The notes: a model not told the origin generated them from the sequence alone. A stretch of DNA of 64,000 bases from Nostoc sp. MS1 (GCF_019976755.1 NZ_AP023441.1:3655501-3719500), one strand, 5' to 3'. Counted from the first letter of the stretch, positions 25,267-35,060 are shown. A program made the numbers and translations.

Positions 25267-26937
25267 TTGTATAATTGGCACTCTACCGCTTCTTCTCGTT
25301 GGTTACATCCTCTACTCTTACTCGGCTGGTTTATCATCGGTCTAGGCTTACGTTTTACCAACTTGACAGCCAAGCCCCCGTGGACTGATGAATTTGCCAC
25401 TTTAGTGTTTAGTTTGGGGAATAGTTTTTTATCAGTACCTCTAAATCAGGCGATCGCACCTGATATTCTCCTCCAACCCCTACAACCAAACCCAGCCGCT
25501 ACTATTGGGGATGTGATTCACATCATGATTACCCAGGACAACCATCCACCACTGTATTTTGTGCTGGCGCATTTGTGGATGAACTTGTTCCCCAATCAAG
25601 AAAAATACGTTTCGCTGTTTGCGGCGCGTTCACTTCCTGCTTTACTAGGTGCAGTTTCCATTCCTCTATCCTATGGCTTAGGTAGGTTAGCTTTTCGTTC
25701 CCGCTTAGTGGGACACCTAGCAGCAGCTATGATGGCTGTTTCACCTTACGCAATTTATTTAGCCCAAGAAGCACGCCATTACACATTTGCCATAATCTGG
25801 GTAATTGCCTCCTTATCTTGCTTAGTCATTGCCACACGCCACCTGCAAAACCGGACATTATTACCACTTTGGTTAATCATCTCTTGGGTGGGGATTAATG
25901 CTTTAGGCATCGCTACACATTTTTTCTTTACTCTGACACTCTGTGCAGAAGCCTTAGTTTTGATATTTTTAGCTTGGCAACAGTCCCAACAAGCAAAAAC
26001 TTTAGTCTTTCTTTCCTCCGTTTGGTGGCGCATTTATGCCGTTGCTTTGGGGACAGCCATAGCTGGTTTAGTTTGGCTACCGAGTTTTTTAGAAAATCCC
26101 TATCGTAGTAGTTTAACAGAGTGGATTCAAACCGATGGCATTAGCTTAAGCTTGCTCAACCCATTTTTTCAGCTTTTCGCTGCCTGGGTAACGATGATCG
26201 TGCTACTACCAGTAGAATCGGCACAGCTAGCAGTAGTGATAGTTTCCGGTTTAATAATGCTAATTTTCGCTATTTGGGCAACACCGATTTTGGTGCGTGG
26301 CTATAAATTTCAACTACAGCAACCCCAAGCTAGTCTGTCAACTCAATTATTGACTGGAGTAGTATTAGGAGCGATCGCTTTATTTTTCATTTTGACTTAT
26401 ATTTTTGGTATAGATATTACCAGGGGCGCTCGTTACAACTTTATCTATTTCCCGGCTGTAATCATTCTTGTAGGTGCTAGTTTAGCGGTCTGTTGGCATA
26501 CTTCCCAAAAAGCCGTAGCGTTAATTTGGCTGATGGGATTAGTCAGTGCTATCACTGTCGTTAGCAATTTAGGTTATCAAAAATACTACCGTCCTGACTT
26601 GTTAGTCCCGATCATTCAACAAAATTCTCAAGTTCCGGTTCTCATCGCCACAACCCACAAAACCTTAGTCCAAACTGGGGAAATGATGGGTATTGCTAGA
26701 GAGTTGAAACCTTCTGCCCAAACTACTACCCAGTTTCTCCTAGCACATCAAGAACAAGACCCTAATACCTCTACAGTAGCCTTAGAAAATACATTGCAAC
26801 AGCTACAACGACCTTTTGATGTTTGGTTAGTCAACTTCCATGCACCCATAGCCGAAGCAGCCAAAAAATGCGTAGCTCAAACAAAACCCTTATCAGATGT
26901 AGATGGCTATGAGTATAAAGTTTATCAGTGTAGATAA
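25267..26937 (+). CDS. GT39/ArnT-like glycosyltransferase membrane protein
   Basis: 556 residues and about eleven hydrophobic segments. The first periplasmic loop has PPWTDEFATLVFSLGN with the acidic pair DE expected of PMT/ArnT-type (GT39, GT83) enzymes, then QDNHPPLYFVLAHLWMN, also typical. These enzymes move a sugar from a polyprenyl phosphate to a protein or lipid outside the plasma membrane. The start is TTG 25267 (YNWHSTASSR); no ATG or GTG gives the full first helix. It follows the GT2-GtrA gene by 68 bp and is probably in one operon with it. Confidence 0.85.
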   Translation: MYNWHSTASSRWLHPLLLLGWFIIGLGLRFTNLTAKPPWTDEFATLVFSLGNSFLSVPLNQAIAPDILLQPLQPNPAATIGDVIHIMITQDNHPPLYFVLAHLWMNLFPNQEKYVSLFAARSLPALLGAVSIPLSYGLGRLAFRSRLVGHLAAAMMAVSPYAIYLAQEARHYTFAIIWVIASLSCLVIATRHLQNRTLLPLWLIISWVGINALGIATHFFFTLTLCAEALVLIFLAWQQSQQAKTLVFLSSVWWRIYAVALGTAIAGLVWLPSFLENPYRSSLTEWIQTDGISLSLLNPFFQLFAAWVTMIVLLPVESAQLAVVIVSGLIMLIFAIWATPILVRGYKFQLQQPQASLSTQLLTGVVLGAIALFFILTYIFGIDITRGARYNFIYFPAVIILVGASLAVCWHTSQKAVALIWLMGLVSAITVVSNLGYQKYYRPDLLVPIIQQNSQVPVLIATTHKTLVQTGEMMGIARELKPSAQTTTQFLLAHQEQDPNTSTVALENTLQQLQRPFDVWLVNFHAPIAEAAKKCVAQTKPLSDVDGYEYKVYQCR

Positions 26938-27463
26938 ATTTTTTAGTCATTCTCTGTGTCTCCGTGCCTCCGTGGTTCAATAAATTATTTTTTTACCACA
27001 GAGCCACAGAAGTGGCTTTTAGGCTATAAGCTAAATAAACTTCAACTGCGTTGTTTACAACCTAAAAATCAGAGAAATTTTTCGCTAAAATTCGTTATTA
27101 TATATTTCTGCTGTGTAAAAGATTAAGTAAATTGGGAATCTCCCGAACTTTCGGCCAATAGGTCTGAAATTTTCAGATTATTATCCTGTCGTTTGAGAGT
27201 CCCCAAGAAAGTGAATTACTACTACTGCTAGTAAGCAAAATAACGCTTACATCACGCGATCGCTTCTAACTAAAGTAATAAATTCTTAAGAAAATCGAAA
27301 AAGTCACTTAAATTCAAGTGTCAAAAACAGAAGTTGGTTAAATTATTTACTTAAAATTACACGAGTACTACGGTTTTTGGCGCTATCGTCTTGCTATGTA
27401 GTATGTGTGTAACTGTAAGCAGTAGTTTACATAGCTTAAAAAAGCGTTGATGATTATAAATAC
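26938..27463. other. spacer with dispersed repeat and terminator
   Basis: It holds a CTCTGTGTCTCCGTGCCTCC repeat (about 26952-26971), a hairpin at 27002-27021, and an AT-rich stretch with one HIP1 site near 27257. A probable promoter for pabB lies at its right end. I see no gene. Confidence 0.5.
27002..27021 (+). terminator. hairpin terminator after the glycosyltransferase operon
   Basis: AGCCAC and GTGGCT form a stem with a four-base loop, followed by TTTTAGG. It sits 65 bp beyond the stop codon of the GT39 gene. The stem is short, so strength is uncertain. Confidence 0.5.
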
Positions 27464-27499
27464 TTGTATGAATGTAACTTCTGCTTGTTTATTACTCAA

Positions 27500-29659
27500 A
27501 TGGGCGATATTAAAACACTAATTATCGACAACTACGACTCTTACACCTTTAATCTCTACCAGATGATTGCAGAAGTTAACGGAGAGTTTCCCTTAGTTGT
27601 TCGTAATGACCAATTAGACTGGCATGAGTTGAAACAACAAGTTTTTGATAATATAGTTATTTCTCCCGGCCCTGGTCGTCCAGAAAAACCTAAAGATTTT
27701 GGTGTTTGTCAAGATATACTAAAAAAATATCTAGACGTTCCTATATTGGGTGTTTGCCTTGGTCATCAAGGAATAGGACATTATTATGGTGGCAAGATAA
27801 TTCACGCACCAGAACCTAAACATGGTCGATTGAGTCAGGTTTACCATAATAATTGTGATTTATTTCAAGATATCCCTTCACCATTCCGTGTAGTCCGTTA
27901 TCATTCCTTACTAGTTGCGGAAGAATTGCCCTGTTGTTTAGAAAAAGTGGCTTGGACTGAAGAAGGTTTAGTGATGGGGTTGCGACATCGCCATTTGCCA
28001 TTATGGGGTGTGCAGTTCCACCCAGAATCTATTTGTAGTGAGTATGGATATCAATTACTGCAAAACTTTAAAAGGATTACGGAAATATCACTCAAGCAAA
28101 ATGGTAAATATTGCTCAACATCTGCAAGAAAACTTTTTTCGATTCCTCATACTCCGCCACAACCGCCAGAGTTTACTATTTGTAGTCGCAAACTAGATTA
28201 TTTTCCCAATACTGAACAGGCGTTTGTGCATCTTTTTGGCGAAGATCCTCATGCTTTTTGGCTCGATAGTAGCCGAGTAGAAGCAGGATTATCGCGTTTC
28301 TCCTTCATGGGAGGAAGTGGAGGATCAAATAGTTTACTAATCCGTTACCGTACACAATCCCAAGAACTGATTGTGACACAATCGGGGAAAGTGACACGCA
28401 CCCACGAAAGTATTTTTGATTATCTCAAACGGGAAATTAATCGGCGACGTTGCCAGTCTGAGGAGTTACCTTTTGACTTCAACTGTGGGTTTGTGGGCTA
28501 TTTTGGCTATGAACTTAAGGCTGAGTGCGGCGCAGAGTTAGTACATACTTCATCTGTTCCCGATGCTATCTTGCTTTTAGCCGATCGCCTAATTGCGTTT
28601 GACCATCAAGAGCAAACTACTTACTTAGTTTACCTGACTCCCATAGGCGAAACAGCATCAGCCCCAGCTTGGTTTGATCTGATGGAGAAACGTCTTTTGA
28701 CACTTCCTCCCTTACCTCCTTTTGAGGGTGCTACATCCCAGCCTGTAACCTTCCGTTTAAGTCGGTCGTATCAAACATATAAAAATGATATCTACAGGTG
28801 TTTACAAGAAATTCGTGAAGGGGAAACTTACCAAGTCTGTCTGACAAATCACCTACACACGGATACTACACCTGATCCTTTAACATTTTATCGTCGCTTA
28901 CGCCAAATTAACCCGGCTCCTTACTCGGCTTTTCTCCGCTTTGGTGATATTGCGATCGCCTGTTCTTCTCCAGAGCGATTTCTGCAAATTGATCGTCAAG
29001 GTTGGGTAGAAACCAAGCCAATCAAGGGTACTGTCCGCCGTGGCAAAACTCCCGAAGAAGATTTTTTATTGTGTGAAAGTTTGCGTAACTCGGAAAAAGA
29101 GCGAGCCGAAAACTTGATGATTGTTGATTTATTACGTAACGATTTGGGACGAGTTTGTCAGGTAGGGAGTATCCATGTTCCCAAATTAATGGATGTAGAA
29201 AGTTATGCCACAGTGCATCAACTTGTCAGCACTATCCGGGGTTTATTATCGCCTCACATGGATGCTACTGATTGTATTCGGATGGCTTTTCCCGGTGGTT
29301 CAATGACGGGTGCGCCGAAGTTGAGAACTATGGAAATTATCGATCAACTCGAACAAGAAGCACGGGGAGTTTATTCAGGTGCGATCGGTTTTTTGGGTTT
29401 GAATGGTGCAGCAGACTTAAATATAGTCATTCGTACCGCCGTACTTACACTAGAACAAACATCTATTGGTATAGGCGGTGGAATTGTCGCTCTCTCCGAT
29501 GTGGAGATGGAGTTTCAAGAAACTATCCTCAAAGCCAATGCTTTAATTGCGGCGATGCTGTTGACTGTTCATGGAGAGTTTCATCCCAGCCTTTATCGCA
29601 TACTAGGAATGCCAGCAACAGCTAATAACCAACCAAAAAAAGTCCTCAACGAAGTTTAG
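27500..29659 (+). CDS. pabB: aminodeoxychorismate synthase, fused PabA-PabB
   Basis: Makes 4-amino-4-deoxychorismate from chorismate and glutamine for folate. The glutamine amidotransferase half (about 1-190) shows IIDNYDSYTFNLYQ, SPGPGRPEKP, the nucleophile in GVCLGHQGIGHYYGG and the His-Glu pair in WGVQFHPESICSEYG. The chorismate-binding half (about 230-700) shows PYSAFLRFGD, SPERFLQI, KPIKGTVRRGKTPEED and SMTGAPKLRTMEIID. PIKGT, with Lys in place of the Ala of anthranilate synthase, marks PabB. The fused order is like the plant enzyme. A TTG at 27464 would add twelve residues; I prefer ATG 27500 (MGDIKTLIID), which starts at the fold. Confidence 0.93.
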   Translation: MGDIKTLIIDNYDSYTFNLYQMIAEVNGEFPLVVRNDQLDWHELKQQVFDNIVISPGPGRPEKPKDFGVCQDILKKYLDVPILGVCLGHQGIGHYYGGKIIHAPEPKHGRLSQVYHNNCDLFQDIPSPFRVVRYHSLLVAEELPCCLEKVAWTEEGLVMGLRHRHLPLWGVQFHPESICSEYGYQLLQNFKRITEISLKQNGKYCSTSARKLFSIPHTPPQPPEFTICSRKLDYFPNTEQAFVHLFGEDPHAFWLDSSRVEAGLSRFSFMGGSGGSNSLLIRYRTQSQELIVTQSGKVTRTHESIFDYLKREINRRRCQSEELPFDFNCGFVGYFGYELKAECGAELVHTSSVPDAILLLADRLIAFDHQEQTTYLVYLTPIGETASAPAWFDLMEKRLLTLPPLPPFEGATSQPVTFRLSRSYQTYKNDIYRCLQEIREGETYQVCLTNHLHTDTTPDPLTFYRRLRQINPAPYSAFLRFGDIAIACSSPERFLQIDRQGWVETKPIKGTVRRGKTPEEDFLLCESLRNSEKERAENLMIVDLLRNDLGRVCQVGSIHVPKLMDVESYATVHQLVSTIRGLLSPHMDATDCIRMAFPGGSMTGAPKLRTMEIIDQLEQEARGVYSGAIGFLGLNGAADLNIVIRTAVLTLEQTSIGIGGGIVALSDVEMEFQETILKANALIAAMLLTVHGEFHPSLYRILGMPATANNQPKKVLNEV

Positions 29660-29679
29660 GAAATTGATTTTGAGAAAGT

Positions 29680-30669
29680 ATGCCAATTTATGTTTACTGG
29701 GGTGAAGATGATTTTGCGATCGCCAAAGCTGTAACCACATTGCGCGATCGCGTTCTTGATCCCCTGTGGATAAGTTTTAACTACACTACTTTTTCCCCAG
29801 AAGATAGCGACGCACCTATCCAAGCACTAAATCAAATCATGACTCCGACTTTTGGTGCTGGGGGACGGTTGGTTTGGTTGATGAATACTAACCTATTACA
29901 GAATTGTCCAGAGAATGTGTTGGCGGAACTGTCGCGTACCTTGTCTGTAATTCCCGAAAATTCCTTTTTATTGCTTACCAGCCGCAATAAACCAGATGAA
30001 CGCCTAAAATCGACAAAATTACTCAAGCAATTTACTACTGAGTTTCGGGAATTTCCCCTCATTCCCCCTTGGAAGACAGAGTTACTAATCCAAGGTGTGA
30101 ATCAAGCTGCTCAAACTGTGGGAGTGAAGCTGACACCAAAATCGGCGGAACTTATTGCTGAGGCTGTAGGCAATGATACACGCCTGCTTTACAATGAAAT
30201 GGAGAAATTACGCCTGTATGCTGAGGATAGCGATCGCCCTATCCAAGAAGATACTGTTACTCGCTTAGTGAGAAATACCACCCAAAATAGCTTACAGCTA
30301 GCCGCAGCTATTAGGGTTGGTGATACAGCTAAAGCATTAACTATCTTGGCTGATCTCATCAATGCAGCCGAACCAGAATTGCGGATAATTGCCACCTTAA
30401 TTGGACAATTTCGCACTTGGTTATGGGTAAAGCTGATGATGGAAAGTGGTGAACGCAATCCGCAAGCGATCGCCCAAGCTGCTGAGATTGGCAATCCTAA
30501 ACGCATCTATTTTCTTCAGCAAGAGGTTCAATCTCTGTCTGTAGCGCAACTAATTTCTTGTTTACCATTATTACTAGAGCTAGAGGTGAGCCTCAAGCAA
30601 AGCCGTCCAGAAATATCAATATTGCAAATTAAAATCATCGAACTTTGTCAAGTATGCCGACGTATCTAA
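29680..30669 (+). CDS. holA: DNA polymerase III delta subunit (clamp loader)
   Basis: A 329-residue subunit that opens the beta sliding clamp during replication. It starts MPIYVYWGEDDFAIAKAV, with the delta-type three-domain layout: a degenerate AAA+ domain without a working Walker A, a middle domain (ELIAEAVGNDTRLLYNEMEK) and a helical C-terminal collar (LELEVSLKQSRPEISILQIK). It begins 20 bp after pabB on the same strand and is probably cotranscribed. Confidence 0.9.
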   Translation: MPIYVYWGEDDFAIAKAVTTLRDRVLDPLWISFNYTTFSPEDSDAPIQALNQIMTPTFGAGGRLVWLMNTNLLQNCPENVLAELSRTLSVIPENSFLLLTSRNKPDERLKSTKLLKQFTTEFREFPLIPPWKTELLIQGVNQAAQTVGVKLTPKSAELIAEAVGNDTRLLYNEMEKLRLYAEDSDRPIQEDTVTRLVRNTTQNSLQLAAAIRVGDTAKALTILADLINAAEPELRIIATLIGQFRTWLWVKLMMESGERNPQAIAQAAEIGNPKRIYFLQQEVQSLSVAQLISCLPLLLELEVSLKQSRPEISILQIKIIELCQVCRRI

Positions 30670-30769
30670 AAAAATCTTTTGTGAATTGCTGTAATTGATT
30701 GGAACTTCTACCTGGCAAAATAATTCAGAGTCATTAATATAACTTTACTGTCTGTCTGTGTCATACCTT

Positions 30770-31240
30770 ATGAAGATTATGTCTCATACTTTTACCCAAA
30801 CTAGTATGCAAAAAATACTGGCTAAAACTTTGTTTTTTAGCATTTCCGCCAGTGCTAGTTTACTTGTTAGTACTGGAAACTTGAAAGCTAATGCTCAGAA
30901 TCAATCGTTTAATAATAACGAGATTACTAGCTACGCACAAGCTGTATTAGCAATGGAGCCAGAACGACAACAAGCATTTGGAGAAATTAAGAAAATAGTT
31001 GGCAATGGAGAAGTTCCCCAAATTGTTTGTAGTGAACCTAATAGTCTGAATAATTTACCTGGTAGGGCTAGAGATATTGCTGTCAATTACTGTAATCATT
31101 CGCAAAAAATAGTTAGTGATTACGGTCTAACTCCTGATAAATTTAATAGAATGACTGTGGAAATCCAAAGTAACGCAGACCTAAAGCAACAGGTTTATAA
31201 CGCACTCATCCGTCTCCAGAAAAACACCAACTCCCAATAG
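30770..31240 (+). CDS. DUF4168 family secreted protein
   Basis: About 156 residues with a signal peptide (KTLFFSISASASLLVSTG, cleavage likely after KANA). The mature part has ITSYAQAVLAMEPERQQAFG and DYGLTPDKFNRMTVEIQSN, which resemble the DUF4168 domain common in cyanobacterial and proteobacterial envelope proteins; its function is unknown. Several starts are possible: GTG 30758, ATG 30770, ATG 30779 and ATG 30806. The last leaves the most compact signal peptide. Two cysteines (VCSEPN, NYCNHS) may form a disulfide. Confidence 0.75.
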   Translation: MKIMSHTFTQTSMQKILAKTLFFSISASASLLVSTGNLKANAQNQSFNNNEITSYAQAVLAMEPERQQAFGEIKKIVGNGEVPQIVCSEPNSLNNLPGRARDIAVNYCNHSQKIVSDYGLTPDKFNRMTVEIQSNADLKQQVYNALIRLQKNTNSQ

Positions 31241-31950
31241 TGAAAATCTTTACTTTATTTTGCCTAACTCATTAAGAATAAACAGGCTGTTAATATTATG
31301 GGTTTATGGTTGCTTTCTGCCATATCACTTGCTACTTTTTTATCTGCGTCAAGTCATGAGATATAAAATTTAAACTTATTTTATATTTTCTTTATAAAGT
31401 TGAATTGCATTGAGAAAAGAGTCAAGCACGCCAGTAAGTGAGCGATACCCAAATACTACATATATATGAAAAGTTTTAGCAGGGAAAAGCCTGTAATATT
31501 AAGACTAATATTTGATTTCTGTTCATGTAACGTGGGGTAGCTATGAGAACTCAGTACCCTTTGATTCCTTATTTACCTGTTCCTTCTCTACGAATACTTG
31601 TAACCATCGTCAAAAAATTCCGGAACTATCACGGATGTTCCTGTAAAAAGTGGTATATTACAAGCATTTTCATAGACAATTGGATTTAATTCTCTTGAAA
31701 GAGTAATTTTTTCCAATAAGCTGTAATACTGATGTTGTAGTTTATATAACTGCAAGCAAATACTGCTATGTAATAAGACAATCGTATCAAGTGATATTTT
31801 AGCTTATTAGAATATCACCTATATTTGTTGTAGCTCATTTTCGGCTAATGAACTACTAAAAATTTTAATATTTACTAGCGAAGCATATTGTAGTAAATCA
31901 ATAAAATAAAAACTGTAATTTTATACGCATTTTTAAGGAGAAAACTATCT
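31241..31950. other. long AT-rich spacer
   Basis: 710 bp without a convincing gene. It holds one tiny hydrophobic open frame (31298-31366) and no strong repeat. The right end carries the Shine-Dalgarno AAGGAG of the TM2 gene. Confidence 0.5.
31298..31366 (+). CDS. possible 22-residue membrane peptide
   Basis: ATG GGT TTA TGG begins a 22-codon frame (MGLWLLSAISLATFLSASSH then EI) that is hydrophobic over most of its length, like a single transmembrane helix. No Shine-Dalgarno is clear and I recognise no homologue. It may be chance. Confidence 0.2.
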   Translation: MGLWLLSAISLATFLSASSHEI

Positions 31951-32226
31951 ATGGCGAATCTTAGTCCTACTCAAACCAACAAACAATTATTAGCTGGTTA
32001 CTGCGGTATTATTTTTGGCGGTTTTGGTATTCATAAGTTTATTTTAGGTTATGCCATTGAAGGGTTCATCATGTTGGTGATTACACTGGTAGGTGGAACT
32101 TTTTCCTACGGCATTACTTTGTTAATTATGCAGCTCATAGGATTAATTGAAGGCATGATCTACCTCAACAAAACCCCGGAAGAATTTGTCAATACATATA
32201 TAGTAAATAAGCAGAGTTGGTTTTAA
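31951..32226 (+). CDS. TM2-domain membrane protein
   Basis: 91 residues. The TM2 domain is seen: a first helix (LLAGYCGIIFGGFGIHKFIL) with the family G-x-H-x-F-x-G turn, then a second (GFIMLVITLVGGTFSYGIT) and a third hydrophobic stretch (LLIMQLIGLIEGMIYL). The function of bacterial TM2 proteins is unknown. A strong Shine-Dalgarno, AAGGAG, lies eleven bases before ATG 31951. Confidence 0.88.
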   Translation: MANLSPTQTNKQLLAGYCGIIFGGFGIHKFILGYAIEGFIMLVITLVGGTFSYGITLLIMQLIGLIEGMIYLNKTPEEFVNTYIVNKQSWF

Positions 32227-32229
32227 TTT

Positions 32230-32262
32230 AGTCATTAGTCAACAGTCAACAGTCAACAGTTA
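32230..32262. repeat. AGTCAAC heptamer repeat
   Basis: About four tandem AGTCAAC/AGTCATT units lie between the TM2 gene and the following small gene. Confidence 0.8.
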
Positions 32263-32273
32263 TTCTCCCTCAT

Positions 32274-32447
32274 ATGCTGAAACGTAAACACCTGATTTGG
32301 TTTGTGTGCTTATTGATGGGTATTGGTTATTTCAGTGCTATGTCTAACTGGGAAATTCACTATTTCTGGAAAAGCCTGATTGCCTTTATGCCATTTCAGA
32401 TAGCAGCGATTACCTACGTAAATGCAACACGTTGGAGTCGTAGTTAA
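32274..32447 (+). CDS. 57-residue small membrane protein
   Basis: ATG 32274 opens a 57-codon frame ending in TAA. The protein has two hydrophobic stretches (HLIWFVCLLMGIGYF; LIAFMPFQIAAITYV), a basic start (MLKRKH) and a basic end (RWSRS), as expected for a two-helix membrane protein. It follows the TM2 gene by 47 bp on the same strand. I recognise no family. It could be missed by gene callers with a 60-residue cut-off. Confidence 0.5.
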   Translation: MLKRKHLIWFVCLLMGIGYFSAMSNWEIHYFWKSLIAFMPFQIAAITYVNATRWSRS

Positions 32448-32590
32448 CACCACTGCCTACTAATGCCAGGCTAATCTTAATAAAATTAATGGTATTGACA
32501 ATCAGTCATATTTCCAAATTTCGCCTACGCTCGAAATAGAGACGTTTGATAACAAACGTATAATCTTCGTAGCGGATCTCAACACTTGCC

Positions 32591-35029
32591 ATGCAACTTG
32601 TGCCAAAAACTCAGCTTAACCCAGAACCAACCCCCCCATTAGAGAAAATTATTCTGGATGTTGGCGGGATGAAGTGTGCTGGGTGTGTAAATGCAGTAGA
32701 GCGACAGCTTACCCAACAGTCAGGGGTAAAAAGTGCCTGTGTGAATCTAGCTACAGAGGTAGCGGTGGTGGAGTCTGAAGTTGGCGCGGTAGATCCAGAT
32801 ATGCTGGCACAGCGACTAACAAAAGCTGGATTTCCTAGCCAGCCCCGCAAGCCTAGAGATCAAGCAGGTGAATCAACTCTAGAAGATTCAGCACAAAGAC
32901 AGCGCCAACAGATGCAAGCGGCATTTCGGCAGTTAATCATTGCTGGGGTGCTATTAGTCTTTTCTGGAATTGGTCACTTAGGCAATCTTGGCGGCTCAAT
33001 TCCCGTATTAAATAACATCTGGTTCCACTTTGGATTAGCAACGGTAGCAATATTAATTCCTGGCCGTCCTATTGTGGTTGATGGGTGGTTAGGATGGCGA
33101 CGTAATGCGCCAAATATGAATACCTTGATAGGATTGGGAACACTCACAGCCTATACAACCAGTGTAGTGGCTTTGTTTTTTCCCCAAATGGGTTGGGAGT
33201 GCTTCTTTGACGAACCAGTAATGATGCTGGGCTTTATTCTATTGGGCAGGACATTAGAACAACAAGCAAGAGGTAAGGCGGCTGCGGCATTTAGACAACT
33301 GCTGGCACTACAACCACAAGTAGCAAGATTGATTGCTAATCCAGATGCCGAGAAGATGGGATTGGGAGCAAATACTGTAGAAATCCCAGCCGAGCAAGTA
33401 AAGGTGGGAGAATGGTTGCAAGTTCTGCCAGGAGACAAAATCCCTGTTGATGGTGAAGTGAGTTTCGGGCAGACAACGGTGGATGAGTCGATGTTGACTG
33501 GGGAAGCTGTACCAGTAATTAAGCAACCAGGAGATACAGTAACAGCAGGGACAATTAACCAATCAGGTGCGATCGCTATCAAAGCCACCCGTACAGGCAA
33601 TGATACCACCCTCGCCCACATTGTCGCCCTAGTAGAAGCTGCCCAAACCCGCAAAGCCCCAATTCAAAAATTAGCCGACACAGCCGCAGGCTACTTTACC
33701 TACGCCATCCTCACCGCATCTCTATTAACATTCATCTTCTGGTACTTCTTCGGCACACACATCTGGCCAGATGTCGTCATGTCCGGCGGTGGTATGCCAA
33801 TGATGAGCCATACTGCCCACTCCCCACTCCCTACTCCCCACTCCCCCCTCCTTGTTAGTTTAAAACTAGCGATCGCCGTCATGGTCGTTGCTTGTCCCTG
33901 TGCTTTAGGACTAGCCACACCCACAGCCATACTTGTAGGTACTGGCATAGGTGCAGAACGCGGTTTATTAATCAAAGGCGGCGATGTCTTAGAAAGAGTA
34001 CATCAGCTAGATACCATAGTTTTCGATAAAACCGGCACTCTCACCACAGGTAATGCAGTCGTTACCGATTGCGTTGTTTTGGCAGAAGGCAGTGGTGAAT
34101 TATTATCTCCCTCATCTCCCCCCACTCCCCACTCCCCACTCCCCACTCCCTACTCTCTCCTCCAACTAGCCGCAGCAGTCGAAAGCGGCACACACCACCC
34201 CTTAGCTAAAGCCATTCAGCAAACGGCAAAACAACAAAAGCTATCAATTCCTGAAGCTGTGGATTTCCATACTGAGCCAGGAATGGGTGTTTCTGCTGTG
34301 GTGGATGGTGAAACTGTGCTGTTGGGTAATTGGGATTGGTTAAGTTGGCATGGTATTACTTTAAGTGAAACAGCCCAACAGGCAGCGCAAAAGTTAGCCA
34401 CGGATGGTAAAACTGTGGTTGGTGTAGCAGTTCGAGAGACTTTAGCCGGACTGATTGGTGTGCAAGATACCATTAGACCAGATGCTCAAGCTACAGTAGA
34501 GAAATTGCGGCAGATGGGCTTGCGGGTGGTGCTATTAAGTGGCGATCGCACCGAAGCTGCCAATGCCATAGCGCAACAACTAGGTATTGATAGCGCTGAT
34601 GTAGTCGCAGGGGTTCCGCCAGCGAAAAAAGCTGCATTTATTGAAGAACTACAAACAAAAGCTGCTAAAGTAGCGATGGTTGGGGATGGTATAAATGATG
34701 CCCCGGCTTTATCGCAAGCAGATGTGGGGATCGCTTTACACTCAGGTACAGATGTGGCGATGGAAACTGCACAGATCGTCTTGATGCGCGATCGCATTGG
34801 CGATGTTGTGGAATCGATTCAGTTGAGCCGCGCCACCTTCAACAAAATCCGGCAGAATTTGTTCTGGGCATTTGCGTATAACACCCTTGGTATCCCCCTC
34901 GCAGCAGGTGTTTTACTTCCCAACCTTGGCTTTGTGCTGAATCCTTCTGGTGCGGCTGCGTTGATGGCATTTAGTTCAGTGAGTGTAGTCACTAACTCTT
35001 TGTTATTACGGCGGTTAGCTCATCGTTAA
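32591..35029 (+). CDS. copper-type heavy-metal P1B-ATPase
   Basis: An 812-residue metal pump of the plasma or thylakoid membrane (PacS/CtaA class). It has one N-terminal HMA domain (GGMKCAGCVNAVERQL, Cys pair at about 30-33), transmembrane helices, the TGEA phosphatase motif (DESMLTGEAVPV), the membrane metal site CPC in VACPCALGLATPTA, DKTGTLTTG (phosphorylated Asp), the HP motif GTHHPLAKAI, and VGDGINDAPALSQADVGIAL. The CPC site and GMxCxxC fit Cu(I). Two Pro/Ser-rich insertions (HSPLPTPHSPLL near residue 413; PTPHSPLPTPYSLL near 511) look like intergenic repeat DNA within the frame. Start ATG 32591. It stands alone. Confidence 0.94.
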   Translation: MQLVPKTQLNPEPTPPLEKIILDVGGMKCAGCVNAVERQLTQQSGVKSACVNLATEVAVVESEVGAVDPDMLAQRLTKAGFPSQPRKPRDQAGESTLEDSAQRQRQQMQAAFRQLIIAGVLLVFSGIGHLGNLGGSIPVLNNIWFHFGLATVAILIPGRPIVVDGWLGWRRNAPNMNTLIGLGTLTAYTTSVVALFFPQMGWECFFDEPVMMLGFILLGRTLEQQARGKAAAAFRQLLALQPQVARLIANPDAEKMGLGANTVEIPAEQVKVGEWLQVLPGDKIPVDGEVSFGQTTVDESMLTGEAVPVIKQPGDTVTAGTINQSGAIAIKATRTGNDTTLAHIVALVEAAQTRKAPIQKLADTAAGYFTYAILTASLLTFIFWYFFGTHIWPDVVMSGGGMPMMSHTAHSPLPTPHSPLLVSLKLAIAVMVVACPCALGLATPTAILVGTGIGAERGLLIKGGDVLERVHQLDTIVFDKTGTLTTGNAVVTDCVVLAEGSGELLSPSSPPTPHSPLPTPYSLLQLAAAVESGTHHPLAKAIQQTAKQQKLSIPEAVDFHTEPGMGVSAVVDGETVLLGNWDWLSWHGITLSETAQQAAQKLATDGKTVVGVAVRETLAGLIGVQDTIRPDAQATVEKLRQMGLRVVLLSGDRTEAANAIAQQLGIDSADVVAGVPPAKKAAFIEELQTKAAKVAMVGDGINDAPALSQADVGIALHSGTDVAMETAQIVLMRDRIGDVVESIQLSRATFNKIRQNLFWAFAYNTLGIPLAAGVLLPNLGFVLNPSGAAALMAFSSVSVVTNSLLLRRLAHR
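33815..33852. repeat. CCCCACTCCCTA-type repeat inside the P1B-ATPase gene
   Basis: Units of CCCACTCC and CCTACTCC stand in frame and code for Pro/Ser/His/Thr. The same heptamer family (GGGAGTG/GGGAGTA) occurs between genes at 17179-17212, 47299 and 49605. Confidence 0.85.
34104..34160. repeat. second CCCCACTCCCTA-type repeat inside the P1B-ATPase gene
   Basis: A longer block of CTCATCTCCCC and CCCACTCC units, in frame, within the nucleotide-binding domain between DKTGTLT and the HP motif. Confidence 0.85.
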
Positions 35030-35060
35030 TCTGGTAACAAAATTAAGAACCTCTCTCCAA

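Noticed and set aside
31241..31950. Possible structured RNA gene in the 710-bp spacer
   Set aside because: I found no conserved core of tRNA, tmRNA, 6S or a riboswitch; only weak inverted repeats.
33151..33654. 167-codon frame opposite the P1B-ATPase
   Set aside because: Antisense shadow of a strongly conserved coding region.
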